From NCBI GenBank assembly GCA_036257565.1, contig DATAFH010000074.1, positions 1-64,000 of the forward strand: a DNA stretch of 64,000 nt, in the 5' to 3' direction. Position numbers and translations under genes: made by a program. Positions 1 through 8,700 of this stretch are shown here, one piece after another. The stretch's first letter is position 1. Every line of letters begins with the position of its first letter. The notes beneath the pieces are model-generated. The model searched no databases, was not told the DNA's origin, and was given only the letters and a program-made list of their open reading frames with translations. The DNA comes from DASSUW01 sp036257565 (GTDB lineage: Bacteria; Actinomycetota; Thermoleophilia; Solirubrobacterales; Solirubrobacteraceae).

Positions 1-1
1 C

Positions 2-1084
2 TGGCGCCGAGCGCGCGCCATGCTCCACTTCGACCAGGGCGGCGAGCTCAAGCGCACGTTCCTGACGACCGCCGTCGAGCGCAACAAGAACCCGCAGCTG
101 CGGCTGAAGGCGCTGCAGGAGATCGCCTCCGGCAAGGACGCGGAGGCCTTCGACCGCGCGCTGGACTTCGTCGAGACCTGGCCGCGAGACGACAAGCGGG
201 AGGGCGTGAAGCTCGTCCTCCAGGCGCTGGCCGAGAAGAAGATCGGACGGCGCGACCAGGCCAACAACTGGATCTGGCGCTGCGCGAACATGACGCGCGA
301 GGTGCACGAGGAGTACGCCGTGCAGCGGTGGCCCGAGACCAAGCGGCTGTTGGGCCTGCTCGTGAACTCGTCGGGGGGCGCCCACGCCCGCAACGCCCGC
401 CGGCTCGTCCACGCGGCGCGCCAGCAGGATCGCCGGCTTGCCGCCGCGCTGCTCGCGGCGGCGCTGCCGCACACGGCCGAGGCGGGAGAGGTCGTCAACG
501 GCGCCCGCACCCGCATGTCCCGCAAGCCGGCGGCGCTGGCGCGGGAGCTGCTGCGCAACTTCCCGAAGGGCAAGGGGCGCTCCAAGCGGCGCCGCAAACG
601 CAAGGGCGGCGCGGCGGGCGAGGCCGCGGCGCCGGAGGTCGTGGCTTCCGAGGCAGCGGCGGTCACCACCGGCGACGAGTCCAAGACAGGCGACGAGGCG
701 GCCGAAAGCGCGCCGAAGCCACGCCGCTCGCGTCGCCGCCGCGTCTCCGCCGACGACGGCGAGCCGGCACCCGAGCCCGCCGCTCTGCCGTCAGCCGAGG
801 GCGAGCCGGCCGAGGAGCCGAAGCCACGTCGCCGCCGCGCGAAGGCCGCGACCGACGAGGCACCCAAGCCGCGGTCGCGTCGCACCAAGGCCGCGACCGA
901 CGAGGCACCCAAGCCGCGCTCGCGCCGCGCCAAGCCCGCGGCCGACGCGTCGTCTGCGGATGAAGAGGCGCCCAAGCCCCGTTCCCGCCGGCGCGCGGCT
1001 GCGCCGGCTCCCAGCTCGCTCGAGGCCGCCAGCGAGGCGGTCCGCGCCGCCGTCCGCGAGGCGTCGGGCGACGAAGCAGCCTGA
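2..1084 (+). CDS. Basic-tailed protein of unknown function (5' partial)
   Basis: I do not recognise this family. The frame is open to the left edge; the first ATG is at 20, but the six codons before it are also open, so the true start probably lies outside the window. The first ~190 residues look helical and charged, with a Trp-containing stretch (NNWIWRC). From about residue 190 the protein becomes a Lys/Arg/Ala/Pro tail built on repeated APKPRSRR units, resembling nucleic-acid-binding tails of histone-like or RNA-binding proteins. It converges with birA, 9 bases apart. A nucleic-acid role is inference from composition only. Confidence 0.6.
   Translation, partial: WRRARAMLHFDQGGELKRTFLTTAVERNKNPQLRLKALQEIASGKDAEAFDRALDFVETWPRDDKREGVKLVLQALAEKKIGRRDQANNWIWRCANMTREVHEEYAVQRWPETKRLLGLLVNSSGGAHARNARRLVHAARQQDRRLAAALLAAALPHTAEAGEVVNGARTRMSRKPAALARELLRNFPKGKGRSKRRRKRKGGAAGEAAAPEVVASEAAAVTTGDESKTGDEAAESAPKPRRSRRRRVSADDGEPAPEPAALPSAEGEPAEEPKPRRRRAKAATDEAPKPRSRRTKAATDEAPKPRSRRAKPAADASSADEEAPKPRSRRRAAAPAPSSLEAASEAVRAAVREASGDEAA
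842..960 (+). repeat. 45-bp in-frame tandem repeat in basic tail
   Basis: Two near-identical 45-bp units (842-886 and 887-931), with a degenerate third beginning at 932, encode 15-residue repeats of the type KAATDEAPKPRSRR. The repeat lengthens the basic tail in frame, so copy number could vary without breaking the gene. Confidence 0.75.
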
Positions 1085-1093
1085 CAGCCGCAC

Positions 1094-1765
1094 TCAAGAC
1101 GCGCGGCCGAGGTGCACCTCCCCGGCGTGGAGCAGCGCCTCGCCGCCCCCCTCGAGGTGTACCCGCAGCGCGCCACGCTCGTCGATCCCCGCCCCGGCCC
1201 CGCGGCCACCCGCCCATGACAGCGGCTGCCCGAGCAGGGCGTCGCGGTCCCGCAGCGCCGCGAGGCAGGCGTCGGCGGGCTCGGCGAGCCGGTGCTCGAG
1301 GGCCTGCAGCAGCTCGCCCAGCGCCGCCTCCAACTGGCTCCGGTCACGGCCCAGCGTGCCCGCTCCCGCAACCAGCTCGCCCGGCTCAACCGCCACGTTC
1401 ACGCCGATGCCCAGCACTGCCCACCCTTCCTGCGGCCGGCCCTCGGCCAGGACCCCGGCGACCTTGCGACCCTCGACGAGGACGTCGTTGGGCCACTTGA
1501 CCCGCGCCGCCGGACCCGCCACGTCGGCGACCGCGAGCCCGGCGCGCAGCGACAGCAGCGGGTCGAGCTCGCGGAGCACGAGCGACAGCAGCAGCGCCGA
1601 GCCGGGCGGTGCGATCCAGGTACGACCCTGACGGCCGCGGCCGGCGGTCTGCGCGCCGGCCGTGACGAGCGTCCCGTGCGGCACGCCGGCGATCGCCAGC
1701 TCGCGTGCGCGGTCGTTCGTCGACGTTGTCTCGCGCAGATGCAGCCGCGGGCGTCCGAGCTTCAC
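1094..1765 (-). CDS. birA: Biotin--[biotin carboxyl-carrier protein] ligase
   Basis: Class I (non-DNA-binding) biotin protein ligase of 223 residues. It activates biotin to biotinyl-AMP and attaches it to carboxylase carrier lysines in the cytoplasm. Visible signatures are the biotin loop GRGRQGRTW, KWPNDV with the catalytic lysine, the following KVAGVL and GIGVNV. There is no N-terminal helix-turn-helix, so it should not act as a repressor as in E. coli. The GTG start at 1765 overlaps the stop of the upstream gene as GTGA, making it the last gene of the heme/ccm operon. Its place there may simply reflect read-through. Confidence 0.93.
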   Translation of the reverse strand: MKLGRPRLHLRETTSTNDRARELAIAGVPHGTLVTAGAQTAGRGRQGRTWIAPPGSALLLSLVLRELDPLLSLRAGLAVADVAGPAARVKWPNDVLVEGRKVAGVLAEGRPQEGWAVLGIGVNVAVEPGELVAGAGTLGRDRSQLEAALGELLQALEHRLAEPADACLAALRDRDALLGQPLSWAGGRGAGAGIDERGALRVHLEGGGEALLHAGEVHLGRAS

Positions 1766-2571
1766 GCGGCCTCCAGGCGGACCTCGTCGCCGGCCCGCAC
1801 GCCGAGCAGCGCCGCCGCATCGCCGCCGTTGACGGCCAGCGCCAGCGAGCCGCCCGCGTCCTCGTAGAGCAGCAGCGAGCCGCGGGCGACGTCGGAGAAG
1901 GTGCGCGCCACCACGCCGCGCACGCGTCGCCCGCCGGTGCGCGCCGTCACGGCATCGCCGAGCCGGAGCCCGCTCTCGACCATCTCGGCGTGCGTGGCGT
2001 CGAGGATCGCGTTCCCATACGTGTCCGCCGCCACGACGTGCGCCACCAGCGCCTCACCCTCCAGCCGCGGCCGCGAGCGCTCGACGGCGACCAGCTCGCC
2101 GGCCTCGAGCGGCGCCCCGGCGCCCGCCAGCGGCTCACCGGCGGCCAGCCGCGCGGTGACGGGCGCGAACACGTCACGGCCGTGGAACGTCGCCGACACG
2201 GGCTCGAGTCGCCACGCCGAGGCGGAGATCTCCACCGCCTCGACGACGCCGCCGAACCGCTCGGCCGCCGGCAGGAGCAGGCCGTTGTCGGGCCCGACCA
2301 GCAGCCGGTCCTCCTCCTGCGTCCGCACCGCTACCGCGCGCCGTGCGGCTCCGACCTCCGGATCGACGACGGCGAGGTGCACGCCGGCGGGCGTGTACGG
2401 CAGCGCCCGCTCCAGCATCCGCGCACCCGCCTGCACGTCCTGCCGCGGCACCCCGTGCCCGAGATCGATCACCCGCGCCTCCGGGGACAGCCGCGCGATC
2501 ACGCCGTGGACGACGCCGACGAACTCGTCGGCGAGCCCGTAGTCGGAGAGGAACGTGATCGGCCGGGTCAT
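1762..2571 (-). CDS. S-adenosylmethionine hydrolase / hydroxide adenosyltransferase family protein (DUF62)
   Basis: 269 residues of the SAM hydroxide adenosyltransferase family (DUF62), related to fluorinase and chlorinase. Characterised members hydrolyse SAM to adenosine and methionine. The N-terminal FLSDYGLADEFVGVVHG motif and the paired Asp/Asn-rich loops (VGPDNG, TYGNAI) are present. The usual VVDPGVG is VVDPEVG here. The ATG at 2571 overlaps the CobA-HemD stop as ATGA. It sits directly after a SAM-dependent methyltransferase, which suggests, without proving, a role in SAM balance. Confidence 0.85.
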   Translation of the reverse strand: MTRPITFLSDYGLADEFVGVVHGVIARLSPEARVIDLGHGVPRQDVQAGARMLERALPYTPAGVHLAVVDPEVGAARRAVAVRTQEEDRLLVGPDNGLLLPAAERFGGVVEAVEISASAWRLEPVSATFHGRDVFAPVTARLAAGEPLAGAGAPLEAGELVAVERSRPRLEGEALVAHVVAADTYGNAILDATHAEMVESGLRLGDAVTARTGGRRVRGVVARTFSDVARGSLLLYEDAGGSLALAVNGGDAAALLGVRAGDEVRLEAA

Positions 2572-4022
2572 CGGTCGGCGAGGAGCGCGTCGACGAGGCC
2601 GTCGGGCGTGTGGGGATCGGCCTCGAGGTGCGGCTCCGCTCCGCGCTCGCGCAGCGCGGCGCTCGTCGCGGGACCGATGCTCGCGAGCCGGGGACCGTCG
2701 AGCGCGTCGGCGCCCGCGGCTTGGGTGAAGAAGCGCACCGAGGAGGCGGAGGTGAAGAGGAGGTAGTCGGCGGCGACGGCGGCCGTGCGGGTCGCCTCGT
2801 CGAGCGGCTCGGCCACCGTCCGGTAGAGCGGCAGCGTGTCGACGTGGGCGCCGCGCTCTCGCAGCGCGTCGGGAAGCACGTCGCGGCCCTCCGCGGCCCG
2901 GGCGACGAGCACCCGCTCGGCCGGCACGTCGGCAAGCGCCTCCACCAGCGCTTCCGCGACGGCGCGCTCCGGCACGACGTCCGGCTCTACGCCGCGGGCG
3001 CGCAGGGCAGCGGCGGTCCCCGGGCCGATCGCGGCGACCGTGCGGCCGGCGAGCGCGCGGGCGTCGCGCAGCCGGTCGAGCAGCAGATCGGCGCCGTTCG
3101 GGGAGGTGACGCAGACGAGGTCGTAGCCGTCGAGCACGGGAAGCGGCGTGTCGAGCGGCTCGATGCGGATCGCCGGCGCCTCGATGACCGTCGCGCCGAG
3201 CGAGCGCAGCCGCGCGGCGAGCGCGCTCGCCTGGGCCCGCGCACGCGTGACCGCGACGGTCCGGCCGTGCAGCGGCCGCTCCTCGAGCCACGCGAGCTGC
3301 TCGCGCAGCGCGGCGGCGCGTCCGACCACGGTGATCGCGGGCGCGCGGATGCTCATCTCCCGCGCGCGCGTGGCCACGTCGGCGAGCGTGGCGAGCACGG
3401 TCCGCTGACCGGGAAGTGTCCCACGCTCGATCACGGCGGCCGGCTCGGTGGGCGCGCGCCCGGAGGCCACGAGCCGCTCGGCGATGCGCGGCAAGCTGCG
3501 CACGCCCATGTAGAAGACGAGGGTGCCGGGGAACGCGGCGAGCGCCGCCCAGTCGATCGCCGACCCGGTCTTGTCCGGGTCCTCGTGGCCGGTGACGAAG
3601 GCGACGCCGCTCGCCACGTCGCGGTGCGTGACGGGGATGCCCGCGTAGGCGGGAGCGGCGATGCCGGCGGTCACGCCCGGCACCATCTCGAACAGGATGC
3701 CGGCCTCCCGCAGCGCGAGCGCCTCCTCGCCGCCGCGCCCGAACACGAACGGGTCGCCACCCTTGAGCCGCACGACCCGCCGGCCCGCGCGCGCGTGCTC
3801 GAGCAGCAGCCGGTGCGTGTCCTCCTGCGGGAACTGCGGCCCCTCGCCCTGCTTGCCGACGTATACAAGTTCGGCGCCGGGGCGCGCGTGGGCGAGCGCC
3901 TCCGGCGGGATCAGCCGGTCGTAGAGGATCACGTCGGCGGCCGCGATGACCTCGACCGCGCGCACGGTGAGGAGCCCTGGGTCGCCGGGACCGGCGCCCA
4001 CGAGATGGACGATCCCGCTCAC
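2568..4022 (-). CDS. cobA-hemD: Fused uroporphyrinogen-III C-methyltransferase / uroporphyrinogen-III synthase
   Basis: 484 residues in two domains. Residues 1 to about 240 are the SAM-dependent uroporphyrinogen-III methyltransferase (CobA/SUMT): GAGPGDPGLLT, LYDRL, YVGKQG and RLKGGDPFVFGRGGEE. The rest is uroporphyrinogen-III synthase (HemD), which cyclises hydroxymethylbilane; it has the weakly conserved two-lobe fold ending in FTSASSVR and IGPATSAALRERG. The fusion therefore makes uro'gen III and diverts it to precorrin-2/siroheme. The GTG at 4022 overlaps the hemC stop (GTGA). This domain order is common in Gram-positive bacteria. Confidence 0.95.
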   Translation of the reverse strand: MSGIVHLVGAGPGDPGLLTVRAVEVIAAADVILYDRLIPPEALAHARPGAELVYVGKQGEGPQFPQEDTHRLLLEHARAGRRVVRLKGGDPFVFGRGGEEALALREAGILFEMVPGVTAGIAAPAYAGIPVTHRDVASGVAFVTGHEDPDKTGSAIDWAALAAFPGTLVFYMGVRSLPRIAERLVASGRAPTEPAAVIERGTLPGQRTVLATLADVATRAREMSIRAPAITVVGRAAALREQLAWLEERPLHGRTVAVTRARAQASALAARLRSLGATVIEAPAIRIEPLDTPLPVLDGYDLVCVTSPNGADLLLDRLRDARALAGRTVAAIGPGTAAALRARGVEPDVVPERAVAEALVEALADVPAERVLVARAAEGRDVLPDALRERGAHVDTLPLYRTVAEPLDEATRTAAVAADYLLFTSASSVRFFTQAAGADALDGPRLASIGPATSAALRERGAEPHLEADPHTPDGLVDALLADR

Positions 4023-5077
4023 CGCGCCGCCATCGCCTCGGATGCCCGGAGGAGGTCGGCCGCGCCGGCGGCGAGCATCCGGCGCGCCAGCTCCCGGGCG
4101 GCGGCCTCGAACGACGCCGCGAGCGCGGCCGCCGCCTCCGGCGCACCCGACCGGTCCGCCGCCTCCGGCGCGCCCGACCGGTCCGCCGCGCCGTGCGGCG
4201 CGGCGACGGTGACCTCGTCGACCAGCCACGCGAACCCGTCGGGGAGGCCGACGAAGCCGCGAACGCGCGCGTCCGCCGCGTGAATTCCCACAGGGGTGTG
4301 ACAACTTGCAGACAATTCACGCACGGCGGTCCGTTCGGCGTTCAGGCATGCCAAGGTGCGGACATGGCAGGCGGCGGCGGCGATGTCGGCGGCGGGAGAG
4401 TCCAGGCGGGCCTGGACCGCGATCACGCCCTGCCCGGGGGCCGGTACGAAGACCTCGCCGGCCAGCGCGCCGCCGGCCTCGCGGCGGCGGTCGAGGCGGT
4501 CGAGCCCGGCGGCGGCGAGCACCAGCACGTCGACCTCGCCGGCTGTGCGCTTGCGCAGCCGCGTGTCGACGTTTCCGCGCAGCTCGGTGATGACGAGGTC
4601 GGGCCGCACGGCCAGCAGCTGCGCCCGGCGGCGCAGCGCGCTGGTCCCCACACGCGCGGCCTCCCGGACATCGACGAGCCGGTTCTCCCCCACGAGCACG
4701 TCGAGCGGGTCGGCCCGCCGCGGGGTTGCGACGATCGCCGTCCCGGGGGCAAGCTCGCCCGGCACGTCCTTGGCCGAGTGCACCGCGAGGTCGATGTCGC
4801 CGTCCAGGAGCGCGGTCTCGAGCGCTCCCACCCAGCGAGACTTGTCCCCCAGCGCCCGGTCCACGTCGCCGGCCGTCGTGATCGTGACGAGCTCTGTCGG
4901 GACGCCCAGGTCGTGCGCGACGGCGCGCGCCTGGGCGAGCGCCAGCGTGCTCCCACGGGTGCCGATCCGCAGCGGACGATCCGTGTTGTCCGCGACGCGT
5001 CCGGCGGCCGCGCGCGCGGACGGTTCGGAGGCGCGCTTGTGCGGTCCGGAGGTGGGCACGGCGCGCCCGGCGCTCAC
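4019..5077 (-). CDS. hemC: Porphobilinogen deaminase (hydroxymethylbilane synthase)
   Basis: Polymerises four porphobilinogens to hydroxymethylbilane in the cytoplasm. The 352-residue product shows RIGTRGSTLALAQ, HSAKDVP, the LRGNVDTRL loop, APGQGVIAVQ and Cys259 in SASCHTPVG, which should carry the dipyrromethane cofactor. It is longer than typical (~310) because of a ~35-residue N-terminal extension and a nine-residue tandem duplication near residues 298-316. The GTG at 5077 overlaps the hemA stop as GTGA, which supports this start. Confidence 0.95.
   Translation of the reverse strand: MSAGRAVPTSGPHKRASEPSARAAAGRVADNTDRPLRIGTRGSTLALAQARAVAHDLGVPTELVTITTAGDVDRALGDKSRWVGALETALLDGDIDLAVHSAKDVPGELAPGTAIVATPRRADPLDVLVGENRLVDVREAARVGTSALRRRAQLLAVRPDLVITELRGNVDTRLRKRTAGEVDVLVLAAAGLDRLDRRREAGGALAGEVFVPAPGQGVIAVQARLDSPAADIAAAACHVRTLACLNAERTAVRELSASCHTPVGIHAADARVRGFVGLPDGFAWLVDEVTVAAPHGAADRSGAPEAADRSGAPEAAAALAASFEAAARELARRMLAAGAADLLRASEAMAAR
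4131..4184 (-). repeat. 27-bp tandem duplication inside hemC
   Basis: Two adjacent 27-bp units (4131-4157 and 4158-4184) differ at one base and encode a duplicated EAADRSGAP-type segment in the C-terminal domain of HemC. The duplication is in frame and apparently tolerated. Confidence 0.85.
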
Positions 5078-6396
5078 CGCCGGCGCAGCTCGCGGACCTC
5101 CGCGGGCTGGGCGGCGGCGCTCTCGTCGGCAGCCTCGTCGAGGCCGAACAGCTCGCGCAGGAGCTGCAGCCGCGCGTGGCGCTGGCCGCCGTCGAGGCCC
5201 TTGACGTGCAGCGTCGGCTCGTGCAGCAAACGCTTGGCGACGGCCCGGGCGAGCGCCTCGACGCGCCGGCGATCGCGCTCGGTCATGCCCTCCCAGCGGC
5301 CCTCGTTCTCGCTCAGCACCTGGGCGACGACGTCATCGGCGCGGGCGCGCAGGGCGGTCACGGTCGGCATGACCTCGAGCGACCCGAGCCAGCCCGCGAA
5401 CGACTGGATCTCCTCCTCGACGATGCCCTCGGCCAGCCGCGCCTCGGCCCGGCGCACGGAGATGTGGCCGGCCACCTGCGCCTGCAGCCCGTCGATGTCG
5501 AGCAGGGTCACGCCGGCCAGCTCGCCGGCGGCTGGCTCGATGTCCCGCGGCACCGCGAGGTCCACGAGCAGGAGCGGCCGCCCCCGCCGCTCGCCGACGA
5601 CCACCGCGAGCTCCTCGGCCCCCAGCAGCGCATGCGGCGACGACGTTGAGGCGATGACGATGTCCGCCCGCCCGAGCTCGGACGGCAGCGCGTCGAACGA
5701 CCCCGACGCGCCCCCGAAGCGCTGTGCCAGCGCGATCGCCCGGTCGCGGCGGCGGTTGGCGATGAACATCGTCGTCACACCGTGGTCGTGGAGCGCCTGC
5801 GCGGTGAGCTCGGCGGTCTCGCCGGCCCCGATGATCACCACGTGTCGCGCGTGGAGGTCGCCCAAGGCCTCCCGCGCCGCATCCACTGCGACCGACGCGA
5901 CGCTCGCGCGGCCCGCCGAGATCCCCGTCTCCGTCCGCACCCGCTTGCCCGTCACCAGCGCGGCCCGGAACAGCTTGTTCGTCATCGGCCCCGTCGTCCG
6001 GGCGGCGAGGGCCGCCTCGTACGCGCGCTTGACCTGGCCCTGCACCTCGGCCTCGCCCACGATCATCGACTCCAGCCCGCTCGACACCCGGTACAGGTGC
6101 CGGGCGGCGTCGCAGTTGCGGAGGGAGTAGATGCCGTCGAGCAGCTCCGTCGGGCGGATGCCCGCGCGCCGCGCCAGCAGCGCGAGCACCGCGGACTCGG
6201 CCTCGACCGGGTCGCGCACCATCAGGTACAGCTCGGTGCGGTTGCAGGTCGAGAGGGCGACGGCCTCGCCGATCGCCTCGTGCCCCGTCAGCTCGTGCAG
6301 CAGCGGCTCGGCCCCGCCCTCGGTGAGCGCGATCCGCTCGCGGACCGCGAGTGGAGCGGTCTTGTGCGAGGCGCCGAGCGCCAGCAGCTCGCTCAC
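5074..6396 (-). CDS. hemA: Glutamyl-tRNA reductase
   Basis: First committed enzyme of C5-pathway tetrapyrrole synthesis, reducing Glu-tRNA to glutamate-1-semialdehyde with NADPH. The 440-residue protein has the GASHKTAPLAVRE start, catalytic Cys51 in LSTCNRTELY, the ESMIVGEAEVQGQVK helix and a Rossmann VIIGAGETAELTAQAL. The C-terminal dimerisation helix is intact. The GTG at 6396 overlaps the ccmD stop (GTGA). hemC follows directly; hemB and hemL are not in the window. Confidence 0.97.
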   Translation of the reverse strand: MSELLALGASHKTAPLAVRERIALTEGGAEPLLHELTGHEAIGEAVALSTCNRTELYLMVRDPVEAESAVLALLARRAGIRPTELLDGIYSLRNCDAARHLYRVSSGLESMIVGEAEVQGQVKRAYEAALAARTTGPMTNKLFRAALVTGKRVRTETGISAGRASVASVAVDAAREALGDLHARHVVIIGAGETAELTAQALHDHGVTTMFIANRRRDRAIALAQRFGGASGSFDALPSELGRADIVIASTSSPHALLGAEELAVVVGERRGRPLLLVDLAVPRDIEPAAGELAGVTLLDIDGLQAQVAGHISVRRAEARLAEGIVEEEIQSFAGWLGSLEVMPTVTALRARADDVVAQVLSENEGRWEGMTERDRRRVEALARAVAKRLLHEPTLHVKGLDGGQRHARLQLLRELFGLDEAADESAAAQPAEVRELRRR

Positions 6397-6599
6397 CGCG
6401 GCACGGCCTCCTCCTCGTCCGCGCGCTCGCGCCGCGCAGCGTCCCGCCGGTCGACGATCTCGGTCAGCTCCCCGAGCTCCCGCGCGATCCGCGACAGCTT
6501 GGCCGCCATGATCGCGACGTAGACGAGGATCAGCGCCAGGAAGACGAGGTAGGCGGCGGCCACGTAGGGGCCGGCGTCGTCCAGCGGCAGCGCCGGCAT
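6393..6599 (-). CDS. ccmD: CcmD-like small membrane protein
   Basis: 68 residues: a short polar start, one hydrophobic helix (about residues 12-32) and a charged coiled C-terminal tail. Position directly after ccmC, with TGATG overlap, matches CcmD, the small subunit that helps release holo-CcmE from the CcmABC complex. Identification rests on context, size and topology, because CcmD sequences are poorly conserved. It is short and easily missed by gene callers. Confidence 0.72.
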   Translation of the reverse strand: MPALPLDDAGPYVAAAYLVFLALILVYVAIMAAKLSRIARELGELTEIVDRRDAARRERADEEEAVPR

Positions 6600-7330
6600 C
6601 AGAGCTGCTGCGGCGCTGCGCTGCGCCGGGTCGGGACCCAGGGGTCGTCGTCGTCCGCCAGCCGCCGCTTGAGCGCCCGCAGCTGCATCGACGCCTGCTT
6701 GGACGTGAGCTCGTACTTCCACAGCGTCACGAACAGCAGCGCCATGCCGGCCAGCGACACGAGGAAGGTGAGTCGCATCGCGCCCGGCATCGAGCCGCCG
6801 GTCGCACTCAGCACGCGCGGGTGCACGAGCGACTCGGCGAGCCGCACCGCCATGAAGTTCAGCGGCACGAAGGCACCCGCCACGATCGCAAACACGGCGG
6901 CCGTGCGCGCCTGGCGCTCCGGGTCGTCGATCGAGAACCGCAGCGGCTGGTAGCAGGCGTAGAGCAGGAACACGATCAGGAAGGAGACCAGCGTCGGCTC
7001 GTCCCACACCCACCACTGGCCCCACGCGGCCCGCGCCCAGATCGACCCGGTCACCAGCGCGGCGACGGCGAGGATCAGCGACAGGTGGATCGCCACGTAG
7101 GACCGCAAGTCGTGCGCGCGGTCGCCCGTGCGCAGGTATCGGATCCCGAACACGCCGCCGGCTACGAACCCGCACAGGGCCACGATCGCCACCGGCACGT
7201 GCAGGTAGAAGATCTTCTGGACGAAGCCCTGGTCGGCGTCGTTCGGCGCATAGAAGAAGACCAGCGTGAACGCACCGATGATCAGGGCGACTGAGGCGAT
7301 GGAGAGCGGCTTGAGCCCTCGGGCGAACAC
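6599..7330 (-). CDS. ccmC: Cytochrome c biogenesis protein CcmC (heme handling)
   Basis: 243-residue polytopic membrane protein, about six transmembrane helices, with the tryptophan-rich WGQWWVWDEPTLVS motif that binds heme on the outer face. Conserved His residues lie in YLHVP and AIHLS. It presents heme to the chaperone CcmE during cytochrome c maturation. It starts 6 bases after ccmB stops and overlaps ccmD by one base. Confidence 0.95.
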   Translation of the reverse strand: MFARGLKPLSIASVALIIGAFTLVFFYAPNDADQGFVQKIFYLHVPVAIVALCGFVAGGVFGIRYLRTGDRAHDLRSYVAIHLSLILAVAALVTGSIWARAAWGQWWVWDEPTLVSFLIVFLLYACYQPLRFSIDDPERQARTAAVFAIVAGAFVPLNFMAVRLAESLVHPRVLSATGGSMPGAMRLTFLVSLAGMALLFVTLWKYELTSKQASMQLRALKRRLADDDDPWVPTRRSAAPQQL

Positions 7331-7336
7331 GTCTGG

Positions 7337-8011
7337 CTAATCCTCCAGGAGGAAATCGAAGACCGCGAAGGCGACCAGTCCGAACACGAGATCATAGAGG
7401 CCGAGCACCAACAGCCAGCGCCCGGGAAGCGCCTCGGCGCCCGCCTCGAGCAGGAGCGGCGACGTGGCGCGCGCGGCCGCGATCGCCAGCGGGATCATCA
7501 GCGGCAGCGCGAGGATCGGCACGATCAGCTCTCGCGCCCGGGTCTGGATCCCGAGCGCACCGACGAGCGTCCCGATCACCGCGATCCCCAGGTTGGCGAG
7601 CAGGAGCACGAGCAGGAGCTCGGGCACGGCCGGCCACGGCGACGGGCCGAGCAGCAGGATCGCGAAGGCGGGCACGGCGGCCAGCTCGACGGCCGCCAGG
7701 AAGGAGAACAACACGGTCGCCTTCGCCACGAACAGCGACGTGCGGTCCACCGGGGCGAGCAGGAAGCCGTCGAAGCCGCCCTGCTCGCGCTCGGCGACGA
7801 ACAGCCGGCTCATCCCGAGCACGGCGGCGAACAGCAGCGTTACCCACAGCACGCCTGCGGCGAGGTCGCCCTCCACCGATGCCCGGTCGAGCGCGAAGTG
7901 GAAGAGCACGAACGTCGAGACGCTGAACAGCAGCATCGCCGGCACCGCCTCGCCGGTCCGCAGCTCGACCCGCAGGTCCTTGCGCACCACCGCGCCCACC
8001 GCCCGTCTCAC
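7337..8011 (-). CDS. ccmB: Heme exporter permease CcmB
   Basis: 224 residues with about six hydrophobic segments; membrane subunit of the CcmAB ABC transporter that drives release of holo-CcmE. The family features EREQGGFDGFLLAPVDR and a cytoplasmic start (VRKDLRVELR) are seen. The GTG at 8011 overlaps the ccmA stop as GTGA. The length matches the family (~220). Confidence 0.93.
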   Translation of the reverse strand: MRRAVGAVVRKDLRVELRTGEAVPAMLLFSVSTFVLFHFALDRASVEGDLAAGVLWVTLLFAAVLGMSRLFVAEREQGGFDGFLLAPVDRTSLFVAKATVLFSFLAAVELAAVPAFAILLLGPSPWPAVPELLLVLLLANLGIAVIGTLVGALGIQTRARELIVPILALPLMIPLAIAAARATSPLLLEAGAEALPGRWLLVLGLYDLVFGLVAFAVFDFLLED

Positions 8012-8700
8012 CGGTACAGCCCTCGCAGGTCCTCGGGGCCCACGTCGCCGGCCGGCGCGAGCACCTGGGGCCGCCCCGCCCGCAGGCCGAGCACCACGTC
8101 GGCCTCCGACAGCCCCTGCTCGACGTCGTGCGAGATGAGCACGCGCGCCGCGCCGCTCTCCCGGCCGATCAGCGGCGCCACCGCGCCCGCCGCGCCCGGA
8201 TCGAGGTTGGCCAGCGGCTCGTCGAGCAGCAGCAGCTCGGGCTCGTGCAGCACCGCGCGGCAGATCGCCACCCGCTGGGCCATCCCCCGCGACAGCGCGC
8301 GCATGGGCTCGTCCGCCCGCCGCGTCATCCCGACCGCCTCCAGCAGCTCGCCGACCCGGCCCGTCGCCGCCACCCCGTGCAGCCGCGCGTGGAAGCGCAG
8401 GTTCTCGCGCGCCGACAGGTCGCGGTAGAGCAGCGGCTCGTGGGCGAGCAGGCCGACCCGCCCGCGCACCGCCCACCCCTCCCGCGGGAGCGTGCGGCCG
8501 AGCACGATCGCCGATCCCCCGTGCGGGCGCAGCAGCGTCGCGAGGATCCGCAGCAGTGTCGTCTTGCCCGCCCCGTTGGCCCCGAAGACCGCCAGCGTCG
8601 CGCCTTGCGCGAGCGTCAGAGAAACCCCCGTCAGCGCCACCCGCTCCCCGTACGCGCGGCGCACGTCGCGCAGTGCGACAGCAGGCTCAGTGCCGGCCAT
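8008..8700 (-). CDS. ccmA: Heme exporter ATP-binding protein CcmA
   Basis: 230-residue ABC ATPase with Walker A FGANGAGKTTLLR, signature LSRGMAQRVAICRAV and Walker B LLLLDEPLANLD, followed by the switch histidine in ISHD. It powers the CcmABCD complex. The ATG at 8700 lies 14 bases inside the end of the mogA-like gene. Generic ABC motifs alone would be ambiguous; the adjacent ccmB and ccmC give the specific name. Confidence 0.93.
   Translation of the reverse strand: MAGTEPAVALRDVRRAYGERVALTGVSLTLAQGATLAVFGANGAGKTTLLRILATLLRPHGGSAIVLGRTLPREGWAVRGRVGLLAHEPLLYRDLSARENLRFHARLHGVAATGRVGELLEAVGMTRRADEPMRALSRGMAQRVAICRAVLHEPELLLLDEPLANLDPGAAGAVAPLIGRESGAARVLISHDVEQGLSEADVVLGLRAGRPQVLAPAGDVGPEDLRGLYR

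Noticed and set aside
842..960. Possible mobile-element or minisatellite insertion
   Set aside because: The repeat preserves the frame and the residue pattern of the basic tail and has no terminal inverted repeats or duplicated target.
20..1084. Complete gene beginning at ATG 20
   Set aside because: The frame stays open through all bases upstream to the window edge, with no ribosome-binding site before ATG 20, so a 5' truncation is more likely.
4131..4184. Possible CRISPR or direct-repeat array
   Set aside because: Only two adjacent units without spacers, inside hemC and in frame; it is a simple duplication.
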